Made by a program: the position numbers and the translations under genes
Shown: positions 50,673 to 58,870 of the stretch, piece after piece
Position numbering within the stretch: position 1 is the first letter of the stretch
Layout of the letters: every line of letters begins with the position of its first letter
Assembly: GCA_018380195.1 (NCBI GenBank)
Contig: JAGZUC010000008.1
Location: 11,842 to 75,841, forward strand
DNA from: Collinsella sp.
GTDB lineage: Bacteria; Actinomycetota; Coriobacteriia; Coriobacteriales; Coriobacteriaceae
Reading direction: 5' to 3'
Length of the DNA: 64,000 nucleotides
Notes under the pieces: generated by a model
What the model was told of the DNA's origin: nothing
The model's input: only the letters and a program-made list of their open reading frames with translations
Databases searched by the model: none

Positions 50673-51716
50673 ATGGAAAAGCTCGATGTTGTGAATGCGG
50701 CGCTTGTCGCCCTGCGTGCTGGCGAGACGTGCGAGCTCGTGGTCGTAGCCGGCACGGCGGGGTCGTCGCCGCGCGGCGTGGGCGCCTGGATGGCCGTCTT
50801 TGCCGACGGTAGCCAGGCGGGCACCATCGGCGGCGGCAAGATCGAGCTCTTTGCGCTGGACGAGGCGCGAGAGCTGCTGGCCGCGGGGCAATCGCGTCTG
50901 GTCCGCTACACCATGGGCGGCGAGAACTCCGATACCGGCATGATCTGCGGCGGAGCCATCTGCCTGTGCTACCTACATCTGGATGCGACCCAGGCACCGT
51001 TGTTCCAGGAAATTGCCGACGTCTTGGTCTATCGGCGCATCGGCGACTTCGTCATCGACTTTGAACCGTTTATCGCGAGCGCGCTCGAGGGCGATGTGGC
51101 CGAGTACCATGGCGAGGAATCGCGCCGCACCATTGCGGGCTGCCCCGGGCTTTCACTGGTGGAGGAGGGGAGTAACGTCACCTACACTAACGCCGCCTCC
51201 GAGATTCCCGCGGCGCACGTCGAGACGCTCTGCCCCGAGGGCCTGACCTACATCTTTGGCTGCGGACACGTGGGCGCCGCGACGGCGCGCGTGCTCACGG
51301 CGGCGGGCTTTGCCGTCGTGGCCTGCGATGACCGCCCCGGCACGTTGACGCCCGAATGGGTGCCCGGTGTCTACGATCGTCGCCTGGTCGATTACAAGAA
51401 CCTGAGCGAGCTGTGTCCCATCGGTCCGCGCGACTTGGTGGTCGTCGCCACGGCGGGTCACAAGTCCGATATCGACGTGGTGATTCAGGCCATGCGTGCC
51501 AAGCCTGCCTACCTGGGCTGTCTGGGTTCGCGCCGCAAGACGGCCTTTGTGCGCGCCCGCCTGGAGCAGGAAGGCTTTACGCAGGACCAGATCGACGAGC
51601 TGCACCTTCCGATCGGCGTTGCCATCGAGGCCGAGGACCCCGAGGAGATCGCCATCTCCATCGCCGCCGAGATGATCCACCTGCGCCGCACCAAACTCGT
51701 CCCCCGCAAGCGCTAA
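50673..51716 (+). CDS. xdhC: XdhC/CoxI family molybdenum cofactor chaperone
   Basis: 347 aa. N-terminal XdhC domain with GSSPRGVGAWMAVFADGSQ and the GMICGGAI cysteine motif; C-terminal Rossmann domain IFGCGHVGAATARVL. XdhC-type proteins bind sulfurated (here presumably selenated) molybdenum cofactor and insert it into the hydroxylase. Placement after yqeB suits this. Last gene of the purine/selenium region. Confidence 0.92.
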   Translation: MEKLDVVNAALVALRAGETCELVVVAGTAGSSPRGVGAWMAVFADGSQAGTIGGGKIELFALDEARELLAAGQSRLVRYTMGGENSDTGMICGGAICLCYLHLDATQAPLFQEIADVLVYRRIGDFVIDFEPFIASALEGDVAEYHGEESRRTIAGCPGLSLVEEGSNVTYTNAASEIPAAHVETLCPEGLTYIFGCGHVGAATARVLTAAGFAVVACDDRPGTLTPEWVPGVYDRRLVDYKNLSELCPIGPRDLVVVATAGHKSDIDVVIQAMRAKPAYLGCLGSRRKTAFVRARLEQEGFTQDQIDELHLPIGVAIEAEDPEEIAISIAAEMIHLRRTKLVPRKR

Positions 51717-51734
51717 TCGCATCCCCACCAATAA

Positions 51735-51799
51735 GTTGCGGTGAAATACGGATTGTTTAAGCCTGTTAGGCCGCCAAACAGTCCCTATTTCACCGCAAC
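51735..51799. repeat. GTTGCGGTGAAATACGGA palindrome, copy 2
   Basis: 51735-51758 pairs with 51776-51799 with two mismatches; loop contains GCCT-GTT-AGGC. Arms almost identical to copy 1 at 48943, loop different. Followed by CTTTTT, so it may terminate the yqeB-xdhC transcript. Confidence 0.88.
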
Positions 51800-51861
51800 A
51801 GCTTTTTGGGACCCATTTGTGCGGGGGAGTTGTGGAGTTGTGCAGGCAGACGAGGTTTTTC

Positions 51862-51890
51862 TGGAAATACGCTCCCGATGCGCGTATAGT
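51862..51890 (+). promoter_or_regulatory. Promoter of the second ribosomal block
   Basis: TGGAAA (51862-51867), 17-bp spacer, TATAGT (51885-51890), about 140 bp before rplE. With the upstream palindrome this makes rplE-rplQ an independent operon. The leader 51891-52027 has no gene. Confidence 0.6.
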
Positions 51891-52027
51891 ACCGATTGTT
51901 TTGTCGGCTCCTGCTGCGTCGAGTCCAAACCGCAAAATGCCATGAGCGGCGCGGATGCAGCCAGGAGGCACGAGGACAACCCATCGTGGCCACGCCCCGT
52001 GCTTAAAACCCCAAGAAGGAGTGAACA

Positions 52028-52585
52028 ATGGCAGAAGAGAAGTATGTGCCGCGTCTGAAGACCAAGTACAACAACGAGGTCAAGCAGCAGCTTCAGGACA
52101 AGTTCCAGTACGAGAACGTCATGATGATCCCCAAGTTTGAGAAGATCGTCGTGAACATGGGTGTCGGCGAGGCCGCTACCGATTCCAAGGCCATCGACGG
52201 TGCCGTGCGCGACCTGCGCGCCATCACCGGTCAGCAGCCGATGATCACCCGTGCCCGCAAGTCCATCGCTACCTTCCGCCTGCGCGCTGGTATGCCGATC
52301 GGCTGCAAGGTTACCCTGCGTGGCGACCGTATGTGGGAGTTCTTCGATCGTCTGACCTCCGTCGCGATCCCCCGTATCCGCGACTTCCGCGGCATCTCCG
52401 CCAAGAGCTTCGACGGCCGTGGTAACTTCTCCATGGGCGTCACCGAGCAGCTCATCTTCCCCGAGATCGACTTCGACTCCGTCGATCACCAGCGTGGTAT
52501 GGACATCACTTTCGTGACCACCGCCAACACCGATGAGGAGGCCAAGGCCCTTCTGGACGCCTTCGGTTTCCCGTTCAAGAAATAG
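52028..52585 (+). CDS. rplE: 50S ribosomal protein L5
   Basis: 185 aa, AAGGAG upstream. MIPKFEKIVVNMGVGEA, ITGQQPMITRARKSIATFRLR and GNFSMGVTEQLIFPEI are diagnostic. Binds 5S rRNA in the central protuberance. First gene after the 38-kb interruption; normally it follows rplX. Confidence 0.97.
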   Translation: MAEEKYVPRLKTKYNNEVKQQLQDKFQYENVMMIPKFEKIVVNMGVGEAATDSKAIDGAVRDLRAITGQQPMITRARKSIATFRLRAGMPIGCKVTLRGDRMWEFFDRLTSVAIPRIRDFRGISAKSFDGRGNFSMGVTEQLIFPEIDFDSVDHQRGMDITFVTTANTDEEAKALLDAFGFPFKK

Positions 52586-52639
52586 GTTCACCTGCCCTAT
52601 AAGCGCCGTTCCCACAAGGGGGCGGCGCTTGGGGCGAAC
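52586..52639 (+). promoter_or_regulatory. Hairpin element between rplE and rpsZ
   Basis: AAGCGCCG (52601-52608) with CGGCGCTT (52623-52630), outer CCC/GGG and GTTC (52586-52589)/GAAC (52636-52639), inner CCC/GGG. Fills most of the gap. Known spc operons are controlled by S8 binding near rplE; this is a candidate site, unproven. Confidence 0.5.
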
Positions 52640-52664
52640 AATACTCTATGTGAGGAGGATATAA

Positions 52665-52850
52665 GTGGCTAAGACATCGATGATCGTCAAGTGCAATCGC
52701 AAGCAGAAGTTCTCTACTCGTGAGTACACGCGCTGCCAGCGCTGCGGCCGTCCGCACTCTGTGTACCGCAAGTTCGGCCTGTGCCGTGTCTGCTTCCGCG
52801 AGCTTGCACTCAAGGGCGAGCTTCCCGGCGTTAAGAAGGCCAGCTGGTAA
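52665..52850 (+). CDS. rpsZ: 30S ribosomal protein S14, zinc-binding type Z
   Basis: 61 aa from GTG 52665 behind GAGGAT. CQRCGRPHSVYRKFGLCRVC carries the four zinc cysteines of the C+ form. Begins MAKTSMIVKCNRKQKF. Short type found in Gram-positives. Confidence 0.96.
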   Translation: MAKTSMIVKCNRKQKFSTREYTRCQRCGRPHSVYRKFGLCRVCFRELALKGELPGVKKASW

Positions 52851-52906
52851 GTCACTACCAGCGTTTCAAGCATCAGTTTGGAACAGGGAAAACGCGCTAA
52901 AAAGGC

Positions 52907-52931
52907 TTTGCCGTTAAGGGCGGCGAAGAAC
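52907..52931 (+). promoter_or_regulatory. Small hairpin in rpsH leader
   Basis: CTTTGCCG pairs with CGGCGAAG over TTAAGGG, 40-60 bp before rpsH in the 119-bp gap 52851-52969. Possible S8 recognition or processing site; speculative. Confidence 0.35.
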
Positions 52932-52969
52932 CAAGAGCACGTGTTCATCAAGAACGAAGGAGAATCTGT

Positions 52970-53368
52970 ATGAACCTTACAGACCCGATCGCAGATATGC
53001 TTACGCGCATCCGTAACGCTAACTCTGTGAACAAGGCCACGGTCTCCATGCCGAGCAGCAAGAAGCTCGTCGAGATCGCTCGTGTTCTGCACGAGGAGGG
53101 CTACATCGAGGGCTACGATGTCGAGGACACCGTTCCCCAGAAGACTCTGCACATCACGCTTAAGTATGGTCCCAAGAAGGCTAAGGTCATCAACGGCATC
53201 CGCCGCATTTCCAAGCCGGGCCTGCGTAAGTACACCGGCGTTGCCGACATGCCCCGCGTCCGCGGTGGCCTTGGTACCGCCATTATTTCCACCAGCCATG
53301 GCGTCATGACCGACCGCGATGCTCGCAAGCACAACGTCGGCGGCGAGATCATCGCTTACGTCTGGTAA
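52970..53368 (+). CDS. rpsH: 30S ribosomal protein S8
   Basis: 132 aa, AAGGAG upstream. MNLTDPIADMLTRIRNAN at the N terminus and ISTSHGVMTDRDARKHNVGG at the C terminus. Primary 16S rRNA binder and, in model species, the spc operon repressor. Confidence 0.97.
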   Translation: MNLTDPIADMLTRIRNANSVNKATVSMPSSKKLVEIARVLHEEGYIEGYDVEDTVPQKTLHITLKYGPKKAKVINGIRRISKPGLRKYTGVADMPRVRGGLGTAIISTSHGVMTDRDARKHNVGGEIIAYVW

Positions 53369-53401
53369 TTCGCTCGGTAGGTAGAAGGAAAGGAGATCAC
53401 C

Positions 53402-53938
53402 GTGTCTCGTATCGGTAATAAGCCTGTCCAGATTCCCGCCGGAGTCGAAGTGGCAGTCAACGGCAACAACGTTGTCGTCAAGGGCCCCAAGGGCCAGCTC
53501 GAGCTCGATGTCTTTGAGAAGCTCGCTATCAACGTCGAGGACAACGTCCTCACCGTTTCCCGTCCCGACGACGAGCGTGAGACCCGTGCCCGCCACGGCC
53601 TCACCCGTGCCCTCATCCACAACATGGTTGTTGGCGTTTCCGAGGGCTTCGAGAAGAAGCTCGAGCTCGCCGGCGTCGGTTACCGCGTGCAGCAGAAGGG
53701 CAAGAACCTCGAGTTCTCCCTGGGCTTCTCGCACCCCGTGATCGTCGAGGCTCCCGAGGGCATCACCTTCGAGGTTCCCGACAACACCCACGTGAACGTC
53801 AAGGGTATCAACAAGCAGCAGGTCGGTCAGATCGCCGCTGAGATCCGCGGCCATCGTCCTCCCGAGCCTTACAAGGGCAAGGGTATCCACTACGTTGGCG
53901 AGCACATCCGCCGCAAGCTGGGTAAGGCCGCCAAGTAG
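53402..53938 (+). CDS. rplF: 50S ribosomal protein L6
   Basis: 178 aa from GTG 53402 behind AAAGGAGAT. MSRIGNKPVQIPAGVEV, LIHNMVVGVSEGFEKKLEL and RPPEPYKGKGIHYVGEHIRR are typical. Located near the sarcin-ricin loop. Confidence 0.97.
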   Translation: MSRIGNKPVQIPAGVEVAVNGNNVVVKGPKGQLELDVFEKLAINVEDNVLTVSRPDDERETRARHGLTRALIHNMVVGVSEGFEKKLELAGVGYRVQQKGKNLEFSLGFSHPVIVEAPEGITFEVPDNTHVNVKGINKQQVGQIAAEIRGHRPPEPYKGKGIHYVGEHIRRKLGKAAK

Positions 53939-53963
53939 TCGTAACCGACTCACTCGCATAAGA

Positions 53964-53985
53964 CCAGCACCCCGTCAGGTGCTGG
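53964..53985 (+). promoter_or_regulatory. Hairpin between rplF and rplR
   Basis: CCAGCACC (53964-53971) with GGTGCTGG (53978-53985), loop CCGTCA, followed only after 10 bases by CTTTTT. Could attenuate or process the transcript. Confidence 0.5.
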
Positions 53986-54013
53986 CAAGATCAACCTTTT
54001 TAGGAGTTTACGT

Positions 54014-54382
54014 ATGAACAAGCATAAGGCGAAGCTGGAAGGCCTCAAGCGTCGTCAGCGTCGTGTTCGCGGCAAGGTCTCGGGTACCTCCGAGCGTCCG
54101 CGTCTTCGCGTGACCCGTACTAACGCCAACATCTATGCCCAGATCATCGACGACAGCAAGGGCTCCAGCCTGACGCTCGTCTCTGCCTCGACCCTCGAGG
54201 CCGAGTTTAAGGGCACCCACACCTCGAACAAGGAGGCTGCGGAGAAGGTCGGTCAGCTCGTTGGCAAGCGCGCCATCGAGGCCGGCATCACCAAGGTCGC
54301 CTTCGATCGCGGTGGCCGTATCTACCATGGCCGCGTCAAGGCCCTCGCCGACGGTGCTCGTGCCGCCGGTCTCGAGTTCTAG
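54014..54382 (+). CDS. rplR: 50S ribosomal protein L18
   Basis: 122 aa, TTTAGGAG upstream. RQRRVRGKVSGTSERPRLRV and KVAFDRGGRIYHGRVKALAD are diagnostic. 5S rRNA binder. Confidence 0.97.
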   Translation: MNKHKAKLEGLKRRQRRVRGKVSGTSERPRLRVTRTNANIYAQIIDDSKGSSLTLVSASTLEAEFKGTHTSNKEAAEKVGQLVGKRAIEAGITKVAFDRGGRIYHGRVKALADGARAAGLEF

Positions 54383-54396
54383 GAGGTATGTAGCAC

Positions 54397-54921
54397 ATGG
54401 CTCGTAATCAGAAGCAGCAGCGCGAGGCCTCCGAGTTCGAGGAGCGCGTCGTTTACATCAACCGCGTGTCGAAGACCGTCAAGGGTGGTCGTCGCATGAG
54501 CCTCGTCGCTCTCGTCGTCGTTGGCGACGGCAAGGGCAACGTCGGCGTTGGCATGGGCAAGTCCGCTGAGGTGCCCATGGCCATCTCCAAGGCGTCTCTC
54601 GATGCCAAGAAGAACATGTTCCACGTGCCGGTGACCGATCAGGGCACCATTCCGCACGAGGTTCTCGGTCACTTTGGTGCCGGCCGCATCATCATCAAGC
54701 CCGCTGTCGAGGGTACCGGCGTTATCGCCGGCGGCGCTGTGCGTCCCCTCTTCGAGCTTGCTGGCATCAAGAACGTCCTGTCCAAGTCCCTCGGTACCGA
54801 CAACGGCCTCAACATCATCAAGGCTGCCGTCGAGGGCCTCAAGGAGCTCTCCAGCCCTGAGGACGTCGCGGCTCGCCGTGGCCTGACGGTCTCCGAGATG
54901 TTCGTCGGTAAGGAGAACTAA
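54397..54921 (+). CDS. rpsE: 30S ribosomal protein S5
   Basis: 174 aa, GGAGG upstream. VVYINRVSKTVKGGRRMSL, GVGMGKSAEVPMAI and KGTGV-type GTGVIAGGAVRPLFELAGI motifs. Fidelity protein at the mRNA entry site. Two bp before rpmD. Confidence 0.97.
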   Translation: MARNQKQQREASEFEERVVYINRVSKTVKGGRRMSLVALVVVGDGKGNVGVGMGKSAEVPMAISKASLDAKKNMFHVPVTDQGTIPHEVLGHFGAGRIIIKPAVEGTGVIAGGAVRPLFELAGIKNVLSKSLGTDNGLNIIKAAVEGLKELSSPEDVAARRGLTVSEMFVGKEN

Positions 54922-54923
54922 GC

Positions 54924-55106
54924 ATGGCTGACACCATCAAGATCAAGCAGGTCCGCAGCACCAACGGTTGCAAGCAGGACCAGGTCCGTACTGTCCGTGC
55001 CCTCGGTCTCCACAGGATCCGCGAGGTTCGCGAGATTGCTGACAACGAGTCCGTCCGCGGCATGATCTTCAAGGTCAAGCACCTTGTCGAGATTGTAGAG
55101 GAGTAG
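54924..55106 (+). CDS. rpmD: 50S ribosomal protein L30
   Basis: 60 aa. KIKQVRSTNGCKQDQVRTVR and GLHRIREVREIADNESVRGM match L30. Non-essential small 50S protein, three bp before rplO. Confidence 0.95.
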   Translation: MADTIKIKQVRSTNGCKQDQVRTVRALGLHRIREVREIADNESVRGMIFKVKHLVEIVEE

Positions 55107-55109
55107 CAA

Positions 55110-55559
55110 ATGCAGCTTCACGATCTTACTCCCGCGCCCGGTTCCACCAAGAACCGCAAGCGCGTCGGCCGTGGCAATTCTTCGGGTCACGGCACCACTT
55201 CTGGCCGCGGCCAGAAGGGCCAGGGTTCCCGCTCTGGCGGCACCAAGGGTGCCGGCTTCGAGGGTGGCCAGACTCCGCTGGCTATGCGCCTGCCCAAGCT
55301 TCCGGGCTTCCGTAACCCCCGTCGTATCGAGTACACCGCTGTTAACGTTGAGCGTCTCGAGCGCAAGTTCGAGGACGGCGCTGTGATCGACGGTGCCGCT
55401 CTTAAGGCCGCTCGCATCACCAAGAGCGAGTTCGAGCCCGTCAAGGTGCTCGGCAATGGTGAGCTCACCAAGAAGTTCACGGTCAAGGTCGACAAGGTCA
55501 GCGCTTCTGCGCAGGCCAAGATCGAGGCCGCCGGCGGAAAGGTCGAGCTGCCGTGCTAA
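55110..55559 (+). CDS. rplO: 50S ribosomal protein L15
   Basis: 149 aa. LHDLTPAPGSTKNRKRVGRG and SGRGQKGQGSRSGG glycine-rich tail in the N-terminal half are typical. Overlaps secY by 7 bp, so SecY translation is probably coupled. Confidence 0.96.
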   Translation: MQLHDLTPAPGSTKNRKRVGRGNSSGHGTTSGRGQKGQGSRSGGTKGAGFEGGQTPLAMRLPKLPGFRNPRRIEYTAVNVERLERKFEDGAVIDGAALKAARITKSEFEPVKVLGNGELTKKFTVKVDKVSASAQAKIEAAGGKVELPC

Positions 55560-56839
55560 ATGGTCTTAAGAATGCTTTCCGCATCAAAGAATTGCGCGAA
55601 AAGATTCTTTTTACCATAGCTATGCTCGTCGTGTACCGCATTGGTGCGCACGTTCCTGTGCCCGGCATTCCCTTCCAGGGGATGCTGGGCCTTTTCTCGA
55701 CCGATAACAATTCGGTCGCCGCAGGTGCTATGGCCCTCCTGAATCTTTTCTCTGGCGGCGCGTTGAGCTATGTGTCGGTGTTTTCGCTGGGCATCATGCC
55801 TTACATCACCAGCTCGATCATCCTCCAGATGCTCCAGGCCGTCGTGCCTTCCCTGCATGAGCTTGCCCGCGAGGGCGAGGTCGGTCAGACCAAGATTACG
55901 CAGTATTCGCGTTACCTCACCCTGGCTCTGGCAATCCTCAACTCCGTGGGTTACCTCTTCCTCTTTAAGAGCTTCGGCATCAGCTTCAATGGCGCCGGCG
56001 CTCCCGAGATCATCTTCGACCTCATGATCGTCGGTACGCTCACCGCGGGCGCCATGCTGATCATGTGGATTGGTGAGCTCATCACCCAGCGCGGTATCGG
56101 CAATGGCATGTCGCTGATCATCTTCGCGAACATCATGGCCGGTCTGCCGCAGGCTATCTTCTCCAGCACCGAGGGCAATGCCGGTGGCATCATCACCATG
56201 GTGATCATCTGCGCCATCATCCTGCTGGTTATCCCGCTGATCGTTTTCCTTGAGCGCGGCCAGCGCCGCATCCCGGTCTCCTACGCTAAGCGCGTCGTGG
56301 GCCGTCGCATGATGGGTGGCCAGACCACCTACCTGCCCATCAAGGTCAACACCGCGGGTGTTGTGCCGATCATCTTCGCTTCGGCGCTGCTGTACTTCCC
56401 GGCTCAGATTGCCGTGTTCTTCCCCGGCATCGGCTGGATTCAGGCAGTTGCCTCCGCGCTTTCGACCGGTTGGCTCAACTGGGTGCTTAACGTTGTCCTC
56501 ATCGTGTTCTTCGCGTACTTCTACACCTCCATGGTGTTCAACCCCGATGACACGGCCGATAACCTTAAGAAGCAGGGCGGCTTTATTCCGGGCGTCCGTC
56601 CGGGTAGGGCTACCGCGGCCTACATCAAGAACGCGCTCAACAAGATCACGCTTCCCAGCGCTGTCTTTTTGGCGCTCATCGCCATCGTGCCTTCGATCAT
56701 CTTCTCCTTCACGGGTAACCATCTGATCCAGGCATTTGGCGGCACGTCCATCCTCATCATGGTCGGCGTCGTGCTCGACACGGTCGATAAGCTCGAAGGC
56801 CAGATCAAGATGTATGATTACGATGGATTCTTTAAATAG
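55553..56839 (+). CDS. secY: Protein translocase subunit SecY
   Basis: 428 aa from GTG 55553, inside the rplO end. Ten transmembrane segments; KELREKILFTIAMLVVYRIG start, plug region NLFSGGALSYVSVFSLGIMP, and QGGFIPGVRPGRATAAYI cytosolic loop that contacts SecA and ribosomes. Forms the protein-conducting channel with SecE and SecG. No other in-frame ATG nearby gives a full N terminus. Confidence 0.97.
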   Translation: MLNGLKNAFRIKELREKILFTIAMLVVYRIGAHVPVPGIPFQGMLGLFSTDNNSVAAGAMALLNLFSGGALSYVSVFSLGIMPYITSSIILQMLQAVVPSLHELAREGEVGQTKITQYSRYLTLALAILNSVGYLFLFKSFGISFNGAGAPEIIFDLMIVGTLTAGAMLIMWIGELITQRGIGNGMSLIIFANIMAGLPQAIFSSTEGNAGGIITMVIICAIILLVIPLIVFLERGQRRIPVSYAKRVVGRRMMGGQTTYLPIKVNTAGVVPIIFASALLYFPAQIAVFFPGIGWIQAVASALSTGWLNWVLNVVLIVFFAYFYTSMVFNPDDTADNLKKQGGFIPGVRPGRATAAYIKNALNKITLPSAVFLALIAIVPSIIFSFTGNHLIQAFGGTSILIMVGVVLDTVDKLEGQIKMYDYDGFFK

Positions 56840-56857
56840 GCTAGAGGAGGATTGCTC

Positions 56858-57484
56858 ATGAACCTCGTATTGCTCGGAGCTCCGGGTGCCGGTAAGGGCA
56901 CCGTCGCACAGGAGCTCGTCGCCGAGTTTGGCGTCGCCCACATTTCCACGGGCGACCTGCTGCGTGCTGCCGTCAAGGGTGGCACCGAGCTTGGTATTCA
57001 GGCTAAGAAGTACATGGACGCTGGCGAGCTCGTTCCCGATCAGCTCGTGATCGACCTTGTCAAGGAGCGCCTTGCCGCCGATGACGCCCAGCAGGGCTTC
57101 ATCCTCGACGGCTTCCCGCGCAACACCGCCCAGGCCGTGACGCTCGATTCCGAGCTCTCCGCCATGGGTCGCGAGATCGACTGTGCCCTTCTGGTCGATG
57201 TGGCCCCCGAGGTCATTATCGATCGTCTGTCTTCGCGTCGCACCTGCCGCGCCTGCGGTTACACCGGCACCGCTGCCGATGCTACCTGCCCCAAGTGTGG
57301 CGGCGAGATGTATCAGCGCGACGACGACAAGCCCGAGACCATCAAGAACCGTCTCGACGTCTACGAGAAGTCCACGAGCCCGCTCGTCGACTACTATCGT
57401 GGCCAGGGTCTGCTCAAGTCGGTCAACGGTGACCAGGCTCGCGAGACCGTGTACGGGGATGTCAAAGAGGCTCTCGGTCTATGA
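56858..57484 (+). CDS. adk: Adenylate kinase
   Basis: 208 aa from ATG 56858 behind AGAGGAGG. P-loop LLGAPGAGKGT, FILDGFPRNTAQA, and a zinc-type LID with C-x2-C and C-x2-C (RRTCRACGY, ATCPKCGG). Interconverts ATP, ADP and AMP. Overlaps map by 4 bp (ATGA). Confidence 0.97.
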   Translation: MNLVLLGAPGAGKGTVAQELVAEFGVAHISTGDLLRAAVKGGTELGIQAKKYMDAGELVPDQLVIDLVKERLAADDAQQGFILDGFPRNTAQAVTLDSELSAMGREIDCALLVDVAPEVIIDRLSSRRTCRACGYTGTAADATCPKCGGEMYQRDDDKPETIKNRLDVYEKSTSPLVDYYRGQGLLKSVNGDQARETVYGDVKEALGL

Positions 57485-58269
57485 TCAAGATTAAGTCTGC
57501 AACGCAAATCGAGCAGATGAAGAAGGCAGGAGCGCTATCTAAGATGGCGCTCCGCCACGTTGGAGCCATGGTGCGCCCCGGCGTTTCGACTTTTGAGCTT
57601 GATCAGCTCGCGGAGCAGATTATCCGCATGCATGGCGGCACCCCGGCCTTTAAGGGTTACGGCGGGTTCCCCGGTACCATTTGTGCATCGATTAACGATG
57701 CTGTGGTCCACGGTATTCCCAATCCCGACATGATCCTGCGCGATGGCGATATCATCTCCATCGATACGGGAGCCGTTGTCGACGGTTGGGTCGGCGATAA
57801 CGCTTGGACGTTTTTCGTCGGCACCCCCACGCCCGAAGCCAAGGCTTTGTGCGAGGTCACGCGCGATTGCCTTAAGGCTGCCATCGAGCAGGCTGTTCCC
57901 GGTAACCATATCGGGAACGTCGGTTATGCCGTTCAGTCCCTCGCCGAGTCTCACGGTTACGGCGTGCTTCGTGATTATGTGGGCCATGGCATTGGCCGCG
58001 TGATGCACGAGGACCCCAACGTTCCTAACTATGGAAAGAAGGGGAGGGGCGTTCGCCTCCAGGCCGGCATGGTCATTGCCATTGAGCCGATGGTTACGAT
58101 GGGTTCCAACCATGTGAGCACGGGCTCCGACGGTTGGATCGTCACGACCAACGACCACCTGCCCGCCGCGCACTACGAGAACACCGTCGCCATTACCAAT
58201 GACGGCCCGGTGATTCTCACCACGGATGCGCAAGGTGCTTGGTGTTCGCTCCAAGGCGGAGAAATGTAA
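57481..58269 (+). CDS. map: Methionine aminopeptidase type I
   Basis: 262 aa. IKSATQIEQMKKAGALSKMA, GTICASINDAVVHGIPN, SIDTGAVVDGWVGDNAWT, YVGHGIGRVMHEDPNVPNYG and AIEPMV supply the five metal ligands (two Asp, His, two Glu). Removes N-terminal Met. Standard adk-map-infA order. Confidence 0.97.
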   Translation: MIKIKSATQIEQMKKAGALSKMALRHVGAMVRPGVSTFELDQLAEQIIRMHGGTPAFKGYGGFPGTICASINDAVVHGIPNPDMILRDGDIISIDTGAVVDGWVGDNAWTFFVGTPTPEAKALCEVTRDCLKAAIEQAVPGNHIGNVGYAVQSLAESHGYGVLRDYVGHGIGRVMHEDPNVPNYGKKGRGVRLQAGMVIAIEPMVTMGSNHVSTGSDGWIVTTNDHLPAAHYENTVAITNDGPVILTTDAQGAWCSLQGGEM

Positions 58270-58305
58270 CAAGTTCCACTTAGTTGTGGAGCCATTACGA
58301 AGTTA

Positions 58306-58334
58306 TTACGATGCGTACATACGTGTTGTAGAAT
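58306..58334 (+). promoter_or_regulatory. Possible internal promoter before infA
   Basis: TAGAAT at 58329-58334 with only a weak -35 (TTACGA at 58306-58311, 17-bp spacing), and a TCCAC/GTGGA hairpin (58275-58290) just upstream. Could boost infA-rplQ; uncertain. Confidence 0.35.
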
Positions 58335-58373
58335 ACTCAATCGCTGTCGTTTTCTAGAGAAAGATGATTGCTT

Positions 58374-58592
58374 GTGAAGAAGGAAGACGCAATTGAGCTC
58401 GAGGGTACGGTAAAAGAGCCGCTGCCCAACGCCATGTTTAAGGTCGAGCTCGAGAACGGTCATTCGGTTCTGTGCAACATTTCTGGCAAGATCCGAATGA
58501 ATTACATCCGTATTCTCCCCGGTGACAGGGTTGTCGTGGAGCTTTCCCCGTACGACCTGACCCGCGGCCGCATCACCTATCGCTACAAATAG
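58374..58592 (+). CDS. infA: Translation initiation factor IF-1
   Basis: 72 aa, the standard IF-1 length, from GTG 58374; a TTG at 58368 would add two residues. OB fold with EGTVKEPLPNAMFKVELENG, GKIRMNYIRILPGDRVVVE and SPYDLTRGRITYRYK. Blocks the A site during initiation. Confidence 0.96.
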   Translation: MKKEDAIELEGTVKEPLPNAMFKVELENGHSVLCNISGKIRMNYIRILPGDRVVVELSPYDLTRGRITYRYK

Positions 58593-58617
58593 CGGCACGC
58601 ATACACGCACTCCATTT

Positions 58618-58649
58618 CCGACTGCAGGCTTAGCTCAACCTACGGTCGG
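58618..58649 (+). promoter_or_regulatory. Hairpin in the infA-rpmJ gap
   Basis: CCGAC (58618-58622) pairs with GTCGG (58645-58649) around AGG/CCT, with possible extension by ACACGCA and TGTGTGT. Fills part of the 150-bp gap 58593-58742, which has no gene. Confidence 0.4.
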
Positions 58650-58742
58650 ATTGTGTGTGAAGACCAGCCATAGTTTTAAACGCCTGCGGCTGGGCGAGTA
58701 GATAGTAGGGAAGTAGTTTGAGCGCTACCGAAAGGAAGAACG

Positions 58743-58856
58743 ATGAAGGTACGTCCTTCGGTCAAGAAGATGTGCGATAAGTGCAAAATCATTAGGCGCC
58801 ATGGCAAGGTCCTCGTCATTTGCGAGAACCCTCGTCATAAGCAGCGTCAGGGTTAA
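58743..58856 (+). CDS. rpmJ: 50S ribosomal protein L36
   Basis: 37 aa, MKVRPSVKKMCDKCKIIRRH with the zinc CxxC, and a later Cys and His (VICENPRHKQRQG), the C+ form. Too short for most gene finders. GAAAGGAAG precedes ATG 58743; rpsM follows after 14 bp. Confidence 0.97.
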   Translation: MKVRPSVKKMCDKCKIIRRHGKVLVICENPRHKQRQG

Positions 58857-58870
58857 GAGAGGAGACTACG

